NCBI RefSeq assembly: GCF_028596025.1
Contig: NZ_CP117167.1
Span: 124,001-188,000 of the forward strand
Direction of reading: 5' to 3'
Source: Mucilaginibacter jinjuensis
Lineage (GTDB): Bacteria; Bacteroidota; Bacteroidia; Sphingobacteriales; Sphingobacteriaceae
Length of the DNA: 64,000 nt
In this document: piece by piece, positions 52,863 through 62,179 of the stretch
How the letters are laid out: each line of letters starts with the position of its first letter
Numbering within the stretch: position 1 is the stretch's first letter
Notes under the pieces: generated by a model
The model's input: the letters and a program-made list of their open reading frames with translations, nothing else
The model's database searches: none
What the model was told of the DNA's origin: nothing
Program-made: the position numbers and the translations under genes

Positions 52863-53621
52863 ATGGGAAATTCAGGAAAATTAAACGGCAAAGTTGCCGT
52901 AATAACAGGCGCTTCTAAAGGTATAGGCGCGGGTATTGCCAAAGCATATGCAAAAGAAGGTGCCGCTGTGGTGGTTAACTATGCAAGCAGTAAAGAAGGT
53001 GCTGATAAAGTTGTACAGGAAATAGCAGCAGCCGGCGGTAAAGCTATTGCCGTGCAAGCCAACGTAGATAATGCTGCCGATGTAAAACGCTTGTTTGAAG
53101 AAACAATCAAAGCATTTGGGAAATTAGATGTTTTGGTTAATAATGCTGGTGTGTACAGTTTTGCCGGCATCGAAGATATTACAGAAGCATCGTTTCATCA
53201 GATGTTTAACATTAATGTTTTGGGCAGCATACTAACTGCTCAGCAGGCGGTAAAACTATTTGGTAATAAAGGTGGTGTAATTATTAATACCGGCTCTATC
53301 GTATCTACACTGGATATGCCGACTGCACTGGTTTATACCCAAACCAAATATGCCATTGACGGCATGACCCGCATTTTGGCTAAAGAGCTTGGCCCTAAAA
53401 ATATCCGGGTTAACTCTATAAATCCCGGGCTAATCGAAACTGAAGGCTCACATAGTTCTGGTGTAATGGCAGGTGATGTAGAAAAATGGCATATTTCGCA
53501 AACACCGCTTGGCCGTGTTGGGCAGCCCGAAGATATTGCCAAAGTAGCTATATTCCTGGCTTCCGATGATTCATATTGGGTAACCGGCGAAACGATTGCT
53601 GTTGCCGGTGGCCAGCGATAA
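52863..53621 (+). CDS. SDR family oxidoreductase (FabG/glucose dehydrogenase-like)
   Basis: This is a 252-residue classical short-chain dehydrogenase. The cofactor loop is TGASKGIG (about 16-23), then VVVNYASSKEGAD, NNAG at about 92-95, INTGSIVSTLDMP with the catalytic serine, and YTQTKYA with the YxxxK pair. It ends with NPGLIETEG, PLGRVGQPEDIAKVAIFLASDDSYWVTGETIAVAGGQR, the full FabG-like tail. It follows the frameshifted Crp/Fnr gene by 97 bp, so it may once have been under its control. It converges on a hydrolase gene across a strong hairpin. Substrate unknown. Confidence 0.92.
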   Translation: MGNSGKLNGKVAVITGASKGIGAGIAKAYAKEGAAVVVNYASSKEGADKVVQEIAAAGGKAIAVQANVDNAADVKRLFEETIKAFGKLDVLVNNAGVYSFAGIEDITEASFHQMFNINVLGSILTAQQAVKLFGNKGGVIINTGSIVSTLDMPTALVYTQTKYAIDGMTRILAKELGPKNIRVNSINPGLIETEGSHSSGVMAGDVEKWHISQTPLGRVGQPEDIAKVAIFLASDDSYWVTGETIAVAGGQR

Positions 53622-53630
53622 TTATTAAGT

Positions 53631-53670
53631 ACAAGAAAGCTCATCGATGTAGTTCGATGAGCTTTCTTGT
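53631..53670. terminator. Bidirectional terminator between SDR and hydrolase genes
   Basis: Arms of 17 bp pair perfectly (53631-53647 with 53654-53670) around TGTAGT. The stem starts ACAAGAAAGC and lies between two convergent stop codons. Confidence 0.85.
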
Positions 53671-53684
53671 GTTATCCGTCTTAA

Positions 53685-54482
53685 TTATTTAGATTCTGCA
53701 ATTAAAATAGCCGCTAATTTATCTGGCATTGATATAAATGGCGTATGGCTGCTTGGTAATGAATACTCTTTGCTGATATGGCCATTGGCCTTCACCATTG
53801 TGTTTTGGTTTGAAAGGCTAACCGCATGGTCATTTAAGGTATGGATATACACTTTCTTAACACTGCCAAAATTGGCATCAGTTAAAGTAGCCGGTGTTAC
53901 AAATGGTGCTAATGGTTCTGGTTTAATGTTGTTGGCAAGGTAGGTGCCAATTTGTGCCGGTGCATCGGCGGCAAATATATCTATCACACCATCTTTGGCA
54001 ATAATTGCAGAACCTGTAGCCTGATCTATTTGTAAGTATTTACCGATATGGCTATCAGCATCTTGTTTTGAAAGCCCCAACAAGCTATCGCCGTTTTGTG
54101 GCAGAAAAGCACCCAGGTATATTAATTCTTTAATCTGACCGGGGATTTGCTCGGCCACTTCACTGATTACAACGCCAGCCATGCTGTGGCCTACTAAGAC
54201 CACATTCTTTCTGTCACCAATGGCGTTCTTCACCGCATCAACATAAGATTGTAAGCTGATGTTTGCAAACGAAGTGGCATCGCTTCCGTGACCGGGCAGG
54301 TTAACGGCAATCACTTCGTGCCCTTGTGCTTTTAACAAAGGCACAACGTTTTGCCATGCTGTTGCATCAGACCAGGCGCCGTGTACAAGTACTATTGTTT
54401 CTAAATTTTTGTTAACTTTTTTTTGGGCATAAGTGCTAAACCCTAAAACGCTTAATGCTAAAAATAATATTGCTGTTTTCAT
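53685..54482 (-). CDS. Secreted alpha/beta hydrolase
   Basis: This is a 265-residue alpha/beta-hydrolase with a signal peptide at 1-20 (MKTAILFLALSVLGFSTYAQ). The oxyanion motif is HGAW at about 34-37, and the nucleophile elbow is VGHSMAG with Ser100. A candidate acid lies in KVYIHTLNDHAVS, and the C-terminal histidine is in SSHTPFISMP. The sequence resembles the salicylate-esterase/EstC-like group of plant-type esterases found in many soil bacteria. A periplasmic esterase acting on a small ester is likely (inference). The gene lies 99 bp downstream of a Crp/Fnr regulator on the same strand. Confidence 0.9.
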   Translation of the reverse strand: MKTAILFLALSVLGFSTYAQKKVNKNLETIVLVHGAWSDATAWQNVVPLLKAQGHEVIAVNLPGHGSDATSFANISLQSYVDAVKNAIGDRKNVVLVGHSMAGVVISEVAEQIPGQIKELIYLGAFLPQNGDSLLGLSKQDADSHIGKYLQIDQATGSAIIAKDGVIDIFAADAPAQIGTYLANNIKPEPLAPFVTPATLTDANFGSVKKVYIHTLNDHAVSLSNQNTMVKANGHISKEYSLPSSHTPFISMPDKLAAILIAESK

Positions 54483-54581
54483 TTTCTGTAATGCCTAATT
54501 GTTTAGGACATCACAAACATCGGGTTAAGCTGGCTGGATAATTTTAACCCAGGTTAAAATCGAACAACGCGTAAAAAAAAA

Positions 54582-55178
54582 TTATTTGTTCACCATACGC
54601 TTACGGATGCGGCTCAGTGATGGTCCCTGGATGCCAAGGTAGGATGCGATATGATAAAGCGGCACAGAATTAAAAATGTTAGGGTGTTTCTCTATCATTT
54701 CCCGGTAACGGTCTTCCGGGGTTTTAAATAAAAAGCCTTCGGTATTGCGCATTACCTCATAAAAAGCTGTTTCGGCAACCTTGCGCCCAAATCGCTCCCA
54801 TTGATGCGACTGCCCGTAAAGCTCATTTAAGTGATCGATATGGATATATAAGATCACCGAATCTGACATTGCTTCTGTATAATACTCGCAAGCCACCTGG
54901 CTGAAAAAGCTGGCGAAAGAAGTAACGAACTGATGGTCGGTAAAGAAAAGCATGTTCTTTTCTTCGCCCGTAGTATCATTTACCCGGTAGATCCTGAACA
55001 CGCCGCTGATAATAAAGCCCAGGTGTTTACAAACATTTTTATACTCGTTATAAAACTCACCTTTTTTATACTGCTTCAATTTCCAATGCGGCAACGACAG
55101 GTCGAAAACATCAGCCTTCATCCCTGCCGAACCTAATACCGTGCGTAATAATTCTATCTCTGTTGTGTTACCAGCCAT
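54582..55178 (-). CDS. Crp/Fnr family transcriptional regulator
   Basis: This is a 198-residue regulator. The N-terminal cyclic-nucleotide-binding-like domain includes QYKKGEFYNEYKNVCKHLGFIISGVFRIYRVNDTTGEEKNMLFFTDHQFVTSFASF. A long dimer helix follows, then the DNA-binding helix-turn-helix near the end (VPLYHIASYLGIQGPSLSRIRKRMVNK). Like many Bacteroidota members it lacks the residues needed for high-affinity cAMP binding, and its effector is unknown. It probably controls the hydrolase downstream. It is equal in length to the repaired product of the frameshifted gene at 52170. Confidence 0.9.
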   Translation of the reverse strand: MAGNTTEIELLRTVLGSAGMKADVFDLSLPHWKLKQYKKGEFYNEYKNVCKHLGFIISGVFRIYRVNDTTGEEKNMLFFTDHQFVTSFASFFSQVACEYYTEAMSDSVILYIHIDHLNELYGQSHQWERFGRKVAETAFYEVMRNTEGFLFKTPEDRYREMIEKHPNIFNSVPLYHIASYLGIQGPSLSRIRKRMVNK

Positions 55179-55441
55179 GCGATAAAAATATCTCTTTTTA
55201 AATTGTGGTAGGTAATAATGGGGCTATTTTATTAAAGGACACACAATATTCTCATAGTCTTGTGTGGTACATACGACAGGTTTGCGCCAGCAATTGGCTT
55301 TTGTATATAATAAATTGATGCAATAACAATATCGACGATAGGCAAAAAAACTGAGAGCAAGCCTCTTTGCCCGCAAGCGCCTCCGCTTGTGGAATAACCG
55401 TTAGAATCTCGTCGGGAGTCAAATTAACTACTCCCCAACAA

Positions 55442-56086
55442 TCACACCTCCTCAAACACCCCCTCTAACCTATCTTTCCACATTTCCAATTCCCCCGCCA
55501 ATTCCTCAACAGACTGTCTCTCCACAGCATAAACCACCTGAGGACGCAACACCGTCCAACCCGTAAATTCGAAGATACCGCGGTGGATGGGTTTTAGGAT
55601 GCTTTCCATTTCGCCGTAAAGGTCTTTGTTGTAGTTTTTTTCGGGGCCGCCGGTGGTGAGGGAGAGCATTGCCTTTTTTCCTTTAAATACACCGTTATCA
55701 TAAATGCGGCCATTGTTGTAAAAGCGGCCCATGGCAAATACACGGTCTACCCAGCCTTTTAGTATGGCGGGGAGGGCAAACCACCAGAGCGGAAATTGAA
55801 AGATCATCAGATTACACCATTCTACTTTTTCTTGTTCGGCGGCAATTTCAGCGGAGAAACCATTGTGTTCATTGGCGTATAGTTCTTCGGCTTGTTGTTT
55901 AAAGTAGTCGGGGTTACTAACGGTAGCGAAGTTTTTCCGGTCCGATACGGGATCAAATTGCATGGCATACAGATCTGTGGTTTTAACCTGGTGGCCTAAT
56001 TTGGTGAGGTGTTCTATGGCGGTGCGGTACATGGCGCCGTTTAAACTTTGCGGTTCGGGGTGGGCGTATACAATGAGTATGTTCAT
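55442..56086 (-). CDS. NAD(P)H-dependent oxidoreductase, NQO1/flavodoxin-2 family
   Basis: This 214-residue FMN- or FAD-binding quinone reductase-type protein starts MNILIVYAHPEPQSLNGAMYRTAIEHL, with the phosphate-binding loop at 9-17. It continues through WCNLMIFQFPLWWFALPAILKGWVDRVFAMG and KKAMLSLTTGGPEKNYN, all family signatures. It is predicted to be cytoplasmic and to reduce quinones or azo/nitro compounds. It is divergent from an hxlR-type regulator gene with 100 bp between the starts, the usual arrangement for an HxlR-controlled oxidoreductase. Confidence 0.92.
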   Translation of the reverse strand: MNILIVYAHPEPQSLNGAMYRTAIEHLTKLGHQVKTTDLYAMQFDPVSDRKNFATVSNPDYFKQQAEELYANEHNGFSAEIAAEQEKVEWCNLMIFQFPLWWFALPAILKGWVDRVFAMGRFYNNGRIYDNGVFKGKKAMLSLTTGGPEKNYNKDLYGEMESILKPIHRGIFEFTGWTVLRPQVVYAVERQSVEELAGELEMWKDRLEGVFEEV

Positions 56087-56115
56087 TTTCGTGTATTAAT
56101 TTTTAATGTATACCG

Positions 56116-56123
56116 CAAAATTA
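56116..56123 (-). promoter_or_regulatory. Candidate -7 element of the NQO-type gene
   Basis: On the minus strand TAATTTTG (56123-56116) matches TAnnTTTG, 30 bp before the start codon. No good -33 TTG is seen at the usual distance. Confidence 0.4.
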
Positions 56124-56186
56124 TAGGGCTATCTGTAAATTAGATTATCGGCAGCTTGTTGTGTGCTGCATACAAAAATGTGAGTA

Positions 56187-56591
56187 ATGAGTAAAAGGAA
56201 GCTAACATCCACTAATAACCGGAACCGGAATGAGTTGAGCGATTTCTGCGGAATGAACTATGCCCTCGATATATTGGCCGGTAGGTGGAAGCTATTGATC
56301 CTCCATAAATTGGAAAATAAGAAACTGCGCTACACTGACATCAAAAGAATACTGCCCAATATAACCGACCGCATGCTGACCCTGCATTTGCAGGAAATGG
56401 AACGCGACCTATTGGTAACAAGAACTGTATACCCCGAAGTGCCACCACGTGTGGAGTATGAACTGACAGAAAGTGCCATTGCCTTGGCCCCGGTATGGAA
56501 ACAACTGGAGCAATGGGGGCTGGCACATCGTGAAATTTTGGAAGGTGTTGCTGTTTCGGAGAACTATTGTACAGATAACCAATCGATATAA
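56187..56591 (+). CDS. HxlR family transcriptional regulator
   Basis: This is a 134-residue winged-helix regulator. The conserved CGMNYALDILAGRWKLLILHKL (about 22-43) carries the redox- or electrophile-sensing N-terminal cysteine position typical of HxlR/YodB regulators. Then come LRYTDIKRILPNITDRMLTLHLQEMERDLLVTRTVYPEVPPRVEYELTESA. It is divergent from the quinone reductase-type gene and probably represses it until quinones or electrophiles react with the cysteine (inferred from family). A methyltransferase gene starts 5 bp after its stop and may be in the same transcript. Confidence 0.92.
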   Translation: MSKRKLTSTNNRNRNELSDFCGMNYALDILAGRWKLLILHKLENKKLRYTDIKRILPNITDRMLTLHLQEMERDLLVTRTVYPEVPPRVEYELTESAIALAPVWKQLEQWGLAHREILEGVAVSENYCTDNQSI

Positions 56592-56596
56592 ACTTG

Positions 56597-57535
56597 ATGA
56601 ACAAAGAATTAGCTCCTGTTATCACCGATCTCGAAAATCAGATCAATGATATTCAAACCGATATTGCGGCTATTGAGCATAATACTTTGTTGTTTGAAGA
56701 AAGGAACTTCGACAAACGCACAGACACATTAGATTTCATCGACTTTCATATTCTTGACCGGATTGAAGGGGTGTTACCCCAAACAGATCAGCAGAACCTA
56801 TTGCTATCGCTCAAGAACCGGGCAGAACAATTAAGGACAAAACTGGAGGCGGTTGATGCCGGGTTGTTTCAAAAAATTCAGGATAATATCCGGAGCGGAG
56901 CATATACAAGCGAAAGCTTTAAAAGCATGGTTCGCGAGTTTGTTCATTTTGACTCAACGAACAACGAATATCAGGGAGAGGTAGGTTATGATAATCTGGA
57001 CGTTTTTCTCAACGGGATCTTTTCCTTTAAAAATGTACCCGAGCAAACTTTGCAGCGGGAACCCGGAATGGTGTTTTATCAAAAGACCCCAGCCCGCATC
57101 ATCTTTGAAATGTTGGATAAGGTAGACTTCACAAATGAAGATGTGTTTTTCGATTTAGGTTCGGGCCTGGGCTTCGTGATTATGCTGGTGAATTTGCTAA
57201 GCGGCGTTAAAACGATAGGGGTAGAATTTGAACCTGCTTTTTGTAATTACGCCATTAACAGCATCGCCAGCCTTAACCTATCCAACATAAAAGTTATTAA
57301 TGTGGATGCCCGGGAAGCAGACTATTCATCAGGAAATATATTTTTTATGTACACACCGTTTGATAGCCATATAATCCATGATGTTTTAGACCTTTTGAAA
57401 AAAGAGGCGTTATCGCGAGAAATAAAGATAATTACCTACGGCCCCTGTAGCATAAATGTAGCTTTACAGAGTTGGCTAAAAAGTACAAGCCCCAACGAGA
57501 ATATTAATAAGTTAATGATATTTAACAGCTTATAG
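56597..57535 (+). CDS. SAM-dependent methyltransferase (DOT1-like fold)
   Basis: This is a 312-residue protein from the ATG at 56597 (a TTG three bases earlier is also in frame). The N-terminal 110 residues are helical and probably coiled (ELAPVITDLENQINDIQTDIAAIEHN). The methyltransferase core follows from about 165, with motif I FFDLGSGLGFVIML (about 184-197), acidic loop GVEFEPAFCNYA, and motif INVDAREADY before FFMYTPFD. The YQKTPARIIFEMLDKV lead-in and the missing NPPY-type motif fit class I enzymes related to DOT1-type or small-molecule methyltransferases. Substrate unknown. It sits directly behind hxlR. Confidence 0.82.
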   Translation: MNKELAPVITDLENQINDIQTDIAAIEHNTLLFEERNFDKRTDTLDFIDFHILDRIEGVLPQTDQQNLLLSLKNRAEQLRTKLEAVDAGLFQKIQDNIRSGAYTSESFKSMVREFVHFDSTNNEYQGEVGYDNLDVFLNGIFSFKNVPEQTLQREPGMVFYQKTPARIIFEMLDKVDFTNEDVFFDLGSGLGFVIMLVNLLSGVKTIGVEFEPAFCNYAINSIASLNLSNIKVINVDAREADYSSGNIFFMYTPFDSHIIHDVLDLLKKEALSREIKIITYGPCSINVALQSWLKSTSPNENINKLMIFNSL

Positions 57536-57566
57536 ATCGAATACCCATTTCGATAATACTTGAAGT

Positions 57567-57998
57567 TTAATTTTCGTTGCTAACCTTAACACCATAACGT
57601 ATTGCCGCTTCAAGTACATCAAGGTTTATATCTTTTAGCTTTTTAAACTTAATACAATAGCCTGTAACGCTTGCCTTTCCCAGATTTAGCCCGAACGTTT
57701 GGGCTAAGTATGTTTTATCTTTTATGCCGAGTATATAAACAGAGATGCCGGTTGTGTTTGCACTCAAACCAATCTGAAAAAAATCGCGGGTTTTGCCATC
57801 GGCATATTTTATAGTGTAAAATCCATAGCCAATATTGGGGTTACTAACGGTTTTGTTTTCGCTGTTTTTGCCATTATCAAACCACAATTTACAACCCGGT
57901 AAAACTTCAAGTATGCGCTGGTGCAAAGCTTGCATATCAGTACGCTTCTGTTCGGGCTGGTTGGTAATATATGCTTCAATTTGTTCTTGTACATCCAT
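57567..57998 (-). CDS. DUF1801 domain-containing protein
   Basis: This 143-residue cytoplasmic protein has the YdhG/DUF1801 pattern: LHQRILEVLPGCKLWFDNG near the N-terminus, then NIGYGFYTIKYADGKTRDFFQIGLSANTTGISVYILG, and the C-terminal KFKKLKDINLDVLEAAIRYGVKVS. Members have an iron-chaperone-like (frataxin-like) fold, but the function is not established. It is monocistronic, convergent with the methyltransferase gene and divergent from rlmF. Confidence 0.82.
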   Translation of the reverse strand: MDVQEQIEAYITNQPEQKRTDMQALHQRILEVLPGCKLWFDNGKNSENKTVSNPNIGYGFYTIKYADGKTRDFFQIGLSANTTGISVYILGIKDKTYLAQTFGLNLGKASVTGYCIKFKKLKDINLDVLEAAIRYGVKVSNEN

Positions 57999-58134
57999 AT
58001 AACAGGTTAAATTATAGTTCGTTCACTCCGCCTTTTTAAATTTCGTATTATTTTTATTCAGATACTAATTGATTCTTTTACTTACTGAGGTAATACTCAT
58101 GGTTCTGCTATGGGCTATATCCTTCTCAATTACT

Positions 58135-58142
58135 TACCTTTG
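58135..58142 (+). promoter_or_regulatory. Candidate -7 element of rlmF
   Basis: TACCTTTG matches TAnnTTTG, 17 bp before the ATG, predicting a leader of only about ten bases. The -33 region is weak. Confidence 0.45.
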
Positions 58143-58159
58143 TAAATTATACAATCAAT

Positions 58160-59131
58160 ATGCCGCAACAACCCAACTCAAAGCCCGCCGAAAAAGACAC
58201 TCTGCACCCGCGCAATGCACACCGGGATATGTACGATTTTAAAAGGCTTTGCACTGCTAACCCGGCATTGCGGAATTTTGTATCGATTAATCAGCACGGA
58301 AACGAGTCTATCAATTTTAGTGACCCCGATGCAGTTAAGGCCTTAAACAAAGCATTACTAAAACATTTTTATAAGGTTGATGGCTGGGATATCCCGGCAG
58401 GTTACCTTTGCCCGCCTATACCCGGCCGTGCCGATTACATCCATTACGTGGCCGACTTGCTGGCCGAAACCAATAACGGTACCATACCAATGGGCAGTAA
58501 AATAAAAGTACTTGATGTGGGAGTAGGCGCTAACTGTGTTTACCCGTTGATTGGCAGCAGCGCGTATGGCTGGTCTTTTGTTGGGTCTGATACAGATACG
58601 GTAGCTATCCAATCGGCTAAGCAAATTGTGGCTGCAAACAAAGCATTGCAACAGCTAATTGAGCTACGGCAGCAAACTAACCGAAAGGAAATTTTTAACT
58701 GGATTATAAGACCGGGCGATAGGTTTGATGTAACGATGTGCAACCCGCCTTTCCACGCTTCGATGAAAGAGGCCCATGCAGGCAGTAATAAAAAATGGGA
58801 AAACCTAAATGGAGGCAGATTACCTAAGGCGCTATTAAACTTCGGTGGTAAAAACAACGAGTTATGGACGCCCGGTGGCGAAGCTGCTTTTATCAGGCAA
58901 ATGGTAGAGCAAAGCTTTTTATTTGCCGAACAATGCCTGTGGTTCACTACCCTGGTATCGAAAAAAGAATCTCTGCCTGTTATTTACAAAGCTTTAGAGA
59001 AAGCTAAGGCGCTGGATGTTAAAACTATCAATATGTCGCAAGGCCAAAAGGTAAGCCGCGTGGTAGCCTGGGCGTTTTTTACGGAGGCTGAAAGAATTAA
59101 ATGGATGCAAAAACGACCGGCCGGCGTTTAA
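58160..59131 (+). CDS. rlmF: 23S rRNA (adenine(1618)-N(6))-methyltransferase
   Basis: This enzyme methylates N6 of A1618 of 23S rRNA (E. coli numbering). The 323-residue protein starts with the family's [27 protein letters not shown]. It then has [42 protein letters not shown], the SAM-binding motif [15 protein letters not shown], and the amino-methylase motif NPPF at residues 195-198 ([13 protein letters not shown]). It ends with [15 protein letters not shown]. All RlmF landmarks are present. Its stop overlaps the stop of the convergent DMT transporter gene by 3 bp. Confidence 0.95.
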   Translation: MPQQPNSKPAEKDTLHPRNAHRDMYDFKRLCTANPALRNFVSINQHGNESINFSDPDAVKALNKALLKHFYKVDGWDIPAGYLCPPIPGRADYIHYVADLLAETNNGTIPMGSKIKVLDVGVGANCVYPLIGSSAYGWSFVGSDTDTVAIQSAKQIVAANKALQQLIELRQQTNRKEIFNWIIRPGDRFDVTMCNPPFHASMKEAHAGSNKKWENLNGGRLPKALLNFGGKNNELWTPGGEAAFIRQMVEQSFLFAEQCLWFTTLVSKKESLPVIYKALEKAKALDVKTINMSQGQKVSRVVAWAFFTEAERIKWMQKRPAGV

Positions 59132-60015
59132 GGATGCTTCTTTAAATTTACAACTATTACAGAGCAAATAATAACACCTACGCCTATCCATTGATAGGTG
59201 TTGATCTGCTCGTTTAAAATTAAAAAGGCAGAGGTTATTGAAATTGGGATCTCGATAGCCGCAATGATAGAACCGAGGCCGATACCCGTAAGCGGGATTC
59301 CTTTGGTAAATAACAATGGCGGCAATATGGTTCCAAATACACCTAATAATATCCCCCATTTAAGCATGCTTAAACCGCTTAAGTGGGTAATGATGTTGAT
59401 GTTCCAAAACAAGATGATGGCGATCAAGCCGCCGATTACCAGGTATTTGCTTCTTACATCGCTGGGCACGCTGGTTTCGATATTGCTTGATGAAAATATT
59501 GATACAGTATAGCCTACCCCGGCAGCTAATCCCCAGCCTATCCCAATCCAGCTTATGGTATGCTTTTCGAACAAAATATTGGTAGCCAGCAGCTTGCCAC
59601 CAATCACTAAAAGCGTGCCTATTACTTTGATGGCTTGTAGCTTTTCTTTTAGCCATACCACTTCTACCACAACACTCATCCAGATGGACTGCATCAATAA
59701 AATGATGCCCATAGAAACCGGGATGTACTGGATAGAGATATAATAAAGTGTGCTGGTAAGCCCAAGCGAGGTACCAAAAAGGATAAGTCTTGTTTTTGAT
59801 TTGCCCGAAACCGGCTTTGCATTTTTGTTGTTTTTTTGCTTGATGTTAGAGTAGATGGTCAGAAATATAGCGCCTGTGGCAAACTGCATAAACGTTAGCG
59901 CACTGGTATGGATCCCTAAATGGTTGGCATACTTTACAACCGTGGCTAAAATGCCATAGCTGGCTGCACCTAATAATACCAGGATTGCCCCTTTAATTTT
60001 CTGACTGTTTAACAT
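59128..60015 (-). CDS. DMT family (EamA) transporter
   Basis: This 295-residue inner-membrane protein has ten predicted helices in two EamA repeats. The first starts [27 protein letters not shown] and includes [36 protein letters not shown]. The second starts [19 protein letters not shown] and ends [42 protein letters not shown], with the usual NEQ at the end of the pore helices. It probably exports a metabolite or amino acid; the substrate is unknown. Confidence 0.92.
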   Translation of the reverse strand: MLNSQKIKGAILVLLGAASYGILATVVKYANHLGIHTSALTFMQFATGAIFLTIYSNIKQKNNKNAKPVSGKSKTRLILFGTSLGLTSTLYYISIQYIPVSMGIILLMQSIWMSVVVEVVWLKEKLQAIKVIGTLLVIGGKLLATNILFEKHTISWIGIGWGLAAGVGYTVSIFSSSNIETSVPSDVRSKYLVIGGLIAIILFWNINIITHLSGLSMLKWGILLGVFGTILPPLLFTKGIPLTGIGLGSIIAAIEIPISITSAFLILNEQINTYQWIGVGVIICSVIVVNLKKHP

Positions 60016-60434
60016 CGGGCAAAAGTCTGATTAATGAATGTGTTCTATGTTGCAGAACTGTAAAAAGAACTTTCTTTTTTAGATTGATTTGTGTGATTAA
60101 AATCATGCAACATAGGTATAGATAAAAACTATGATTCTTGTGTGAATTATAAATTGCTGTTTTGAATTCATTTTTAATTATGCTATGTAATTGAAATGCC
60201 GGAGATGTTAAGTAGAAAATGCGCCTGGCAAGCTTTACTTCCATGCATCCTGCTAATTTGGAAAACGAGCCTTTCATTTTGAGAGGCTTTTTTTATGTGC
60301 TGATACTTGATTTTAAATAAAAGGGGCTTTTAAGGCCGATAGAAGCCATTTAGTGATCTGATATACCGCCCGGGCATTCTTTTGGCATACCCGCCAATAC
60401 AGTTGAAGATGATTCAATCGAAATAAAATCAAAA
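60016..60434. other. Gene-free stretch with an orphan terminator
   Basis: I see no supportable protein gene on either strand in these 419 bp. Minus-strand frames here lack any family or signal features. A plus-strand intrinsic terminator at 60268-60294 has no gene in front of it, so a short untranslated RNA starting between about 60030 and 60200 is possible. Confidence 0.5.
60268..60294 (+). terminator. Orphan intrinsic terminator
   Basis: AGCCTTTCA (60268-60276) pairs with TGAGAGGCT (60280-60288, one wobble) around TTT, then T7. No plus-strand gene ends upstream of it after rlmF at 59131, which converges with another gene. Confidence 0.7.
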
Positions 60435-60980
60435 ATGGAAAGTGAACGAATTATTGTAAGATCAGCAATTCCATCAGATGTGGTATTTGCCGATCAGATT
60501 ATCCGCGAAATGGAAAGTTCTGCAATAGCGAGAGGCTCGGGTATCTCAAAAAGATCAGCCGCCTCTATAATAGAAAAAATTGATGCCGGGAAAGCCGTAG
60601 TAGCTGTTACCGAAGATGGCGAGTGGGCAGGCTTCTCTTACATCGAAACCTGGGACGATGAAAAATTTGTATCAAACAGCGGCCTCATTGTATCGCCCAA
60701 ACACCGCAACCACCATGTTGCTTCTCAAATTAAAACTCAAATCTTTCAATTATCGCGCAGCAAATACCCGGCTGCCAAGGTGTTCAGCATTACATCAGGG
60801 CTGGCTATTATGAAAATGAATACCCACCTGGGTTTCGAGCCGGTTACTTATGCCGAAATAGCACAGGAAAACCGCTTTTGGGATGGCTGCAAAAGCTGCG
60901 TAAACTACGATGTGCTGCAAGCTAAAAACAGGTGCAACTGCCTTTGCACCGCCATGCTTTTTGACCCTCAATTAAACTAA
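60435..60980 (+). CDS. GNAT acyltransferase of the Bacteroidota arginine-pathway type
   Basis: This is a 181-residue GNAT-fold protein. The core is RSAIPSDVVFADQIIREMESSAIARGSGISKRSAASIIEKIDAGKAVVAVTEDGEWAGFSYIETWDDEKFVSNSGLIVSPKHRNHHVASQIKTQIFQLSR, with the CoA-binding V-x-x-x-x-R-x-x-x-x-x region at about 92-104. The C-terminus is cysteine-rich (DGCKSCVNYDVLQAKNRCNCLCTAML), which could bind a metal. Proteins of this kind usually head the arginine biosynthesis cluster in Bacteroidota and are thought to acylate glutamate as the first step. Here the gene is followed 13 bp later by an ArgE-like deacylase and then a porin, forming an operon. Confidence 0.82.
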   Translation: MESERIIVRSAIPSDVVFADQIIREMESSAIARGSGISKRSAASIIEKIDAGKAVVAVTEDGEWAGFSYIETWDDEKFVSNSGLIVSPKHRNHHVASQIKTQIFQLSRSKYPAAKVFSITSGLAIMKMNTHLGFEPVTYAEIAQENRFWDGCKSCVNYDVLQAKNRCNCLCTAMLFDPQLN

Positions 60981-60993
60981 AAAACATTTTACC

Positions 60994-62172
60994 ATGATCA
61001 AAAATGCAATTGCAAAGCCGGGTGTTTCAACGGTTAGAGAAACCCTGCCTTTGAGTTCGCTGTTATTCAGCGAATCGGTAAGCCTGCTGCAAAAACTGAT
61101 AGAGATCCCATCATTCAGCGGTGAAGAATCTGCCGCTGCCGATCTGGTTCAGCATTACCTTTTAAGTTACAGCGTAAAAGTTAAGCGCAGAAGAAACAAC
61201 GTTTGGGCTTACAACAAATATTTCGACGAAAGTAAGCCTACCATCTTACTTAACTCGCACCTGGATACGGTTAAACCGAATGGCTATACCAAGAATCCTT
61301 TCTGTCCTGAAATTACCGGCGGTAAATTATTCGGACTTGGCAGTAATGATGCTGGCGGTTGCCTTGTATCGCTGCTGGCTACCTTTTTACATTATTACAG
61401 TTACCAGGGGCTTGGGTTTAACCTATGCTTTGCTGCCACTGCCGAAGAGGAGAACTCGGGCAAAAACGGGATTAAATCTATCCTGCCTTTGCTGGGTAAA
61501 CTGGAGCTGGCCATTGTTGGCGAACCTACCCTGCTGCAAATGGCTGTTGCCGAAAAAGGTAATTTGGTGATAGATTGCACAAGCACCGGCCGCTCGGGCC
61601 ATGCCGCGCGTGAGGAGGGTGATAATGCCATTTATAAATGCATGAAGGACCTGGAGTGGTTCCGTTCATACCAGTTTCCGCAGCAATCGAAAAGCTTGTC
61701 GCCGGTTAAGATGACCATTACGGCAATTAAGGCGGGTTTGCAACATAATATTGTGCCTGCCAAATGTGAGTTTACGGTTGATATCCGTAACGATGATGTG
61801 TTTTCGCATGAGGCTATCCTGGCAACCATCCGTAAGAATATCTCTTCAGAGTTTACTGTTCGCCCCGGATCGCTTGGCTCATCGGCTGTTCCGCTCGATC
61901 ACCCTATCGTGAAAACCGGATTGGCTATCGGTTGCAAAACTTACGGCTCGCCCACCACGTCTGATCAGGCCTGGCTGGATATTCCATCGGTGAAAATCGG
62001 CCCTGGTGATTCGGCCCGTTCACATTCTTCTGATGAGTTCATCTTCCTCGAAGAAATTAAAAAAGGGATCAGCCTGTACATCAAATTGCTCGAAACATTG
62101 CCTTTGATGTTGATCAACAACCCTACAAAATATCCGCTAAACCCGGTCGCAATAAATCCAAATAACAATTAA
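60994..62172 (+). CDS. M20 family deacylase (N-acyl-ornithine deacylase, ArgE-like)
   Basis: This 392-residue zinc metallohydrolase of family M20 probably removes the acyl group from N-acyl-ornithine or a similar amino acid. Metal and catalytic residues are visible in NSHLDTVKP (His, Asp), GLGSNDAGG (Asp), AATAEEENSG (Glu-Glu), IVGEPTLL, and near the end SARSHSSDEFI (His). The dimerisation insert contains GRSGHAARE and GLQHNIVPAKCEFTVDIRN. The SNDAGG form is that of ArgE in Bacteroidota arginine clusters. It lies 13 bp after the GNAT gene and 7 bp before the porin gene. Confidence 0.88.
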   Translation: MIKNAIAKPGVSTVRETLPLSSLLFSESVSLLQKLIEIPSFSGEESAAADLVQHYLLSYSVKVKRRRNNVWAYNKYFDESKPTILLNSHLDTVKPNGYTKNPFCPEITGGKLFGLGSNDAGGCLVSLLATFLHYYSYQGLGFNLCFAATAEEENSGKNGIKSILPLLGKLELAIVGEPTLLQMAVAEKGNLVIDCTSTGRSGHAAREEGDNAIYKCMKDLEWFRSYQFPQQSKSLSPVKMTITAIKAGLQHNIVPAKCEFTVDIRNDDVFSHEAILATIRKNISSEFTVRPGSLGSSAVPLDHPIVKTGLAIGCKTYGSPTTSDQAWLDIPSVKIGPGDSARSHSSDEFIFLEEIKKGISLYIKLLETLPLMLINNPTKYPLNPVAINPNNN

Positions 62173-62179
62173 CAAAGAA

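Noticed and set aside
55252..55455. Minus-strand frame of 67 codons after the NQO-type gene
   Set aside because: It overlaps the end of the oxidoreductase gene and shows no signal, domain or conserved pattern that I can recognise.
59993..60277. Minus-strand frame of 94 codons upstream of the DMT transporter
   Set aside because: It overlaps the transporter start and has no recognisable domain or promoter; the composition looks like translated AT-rich spacer.
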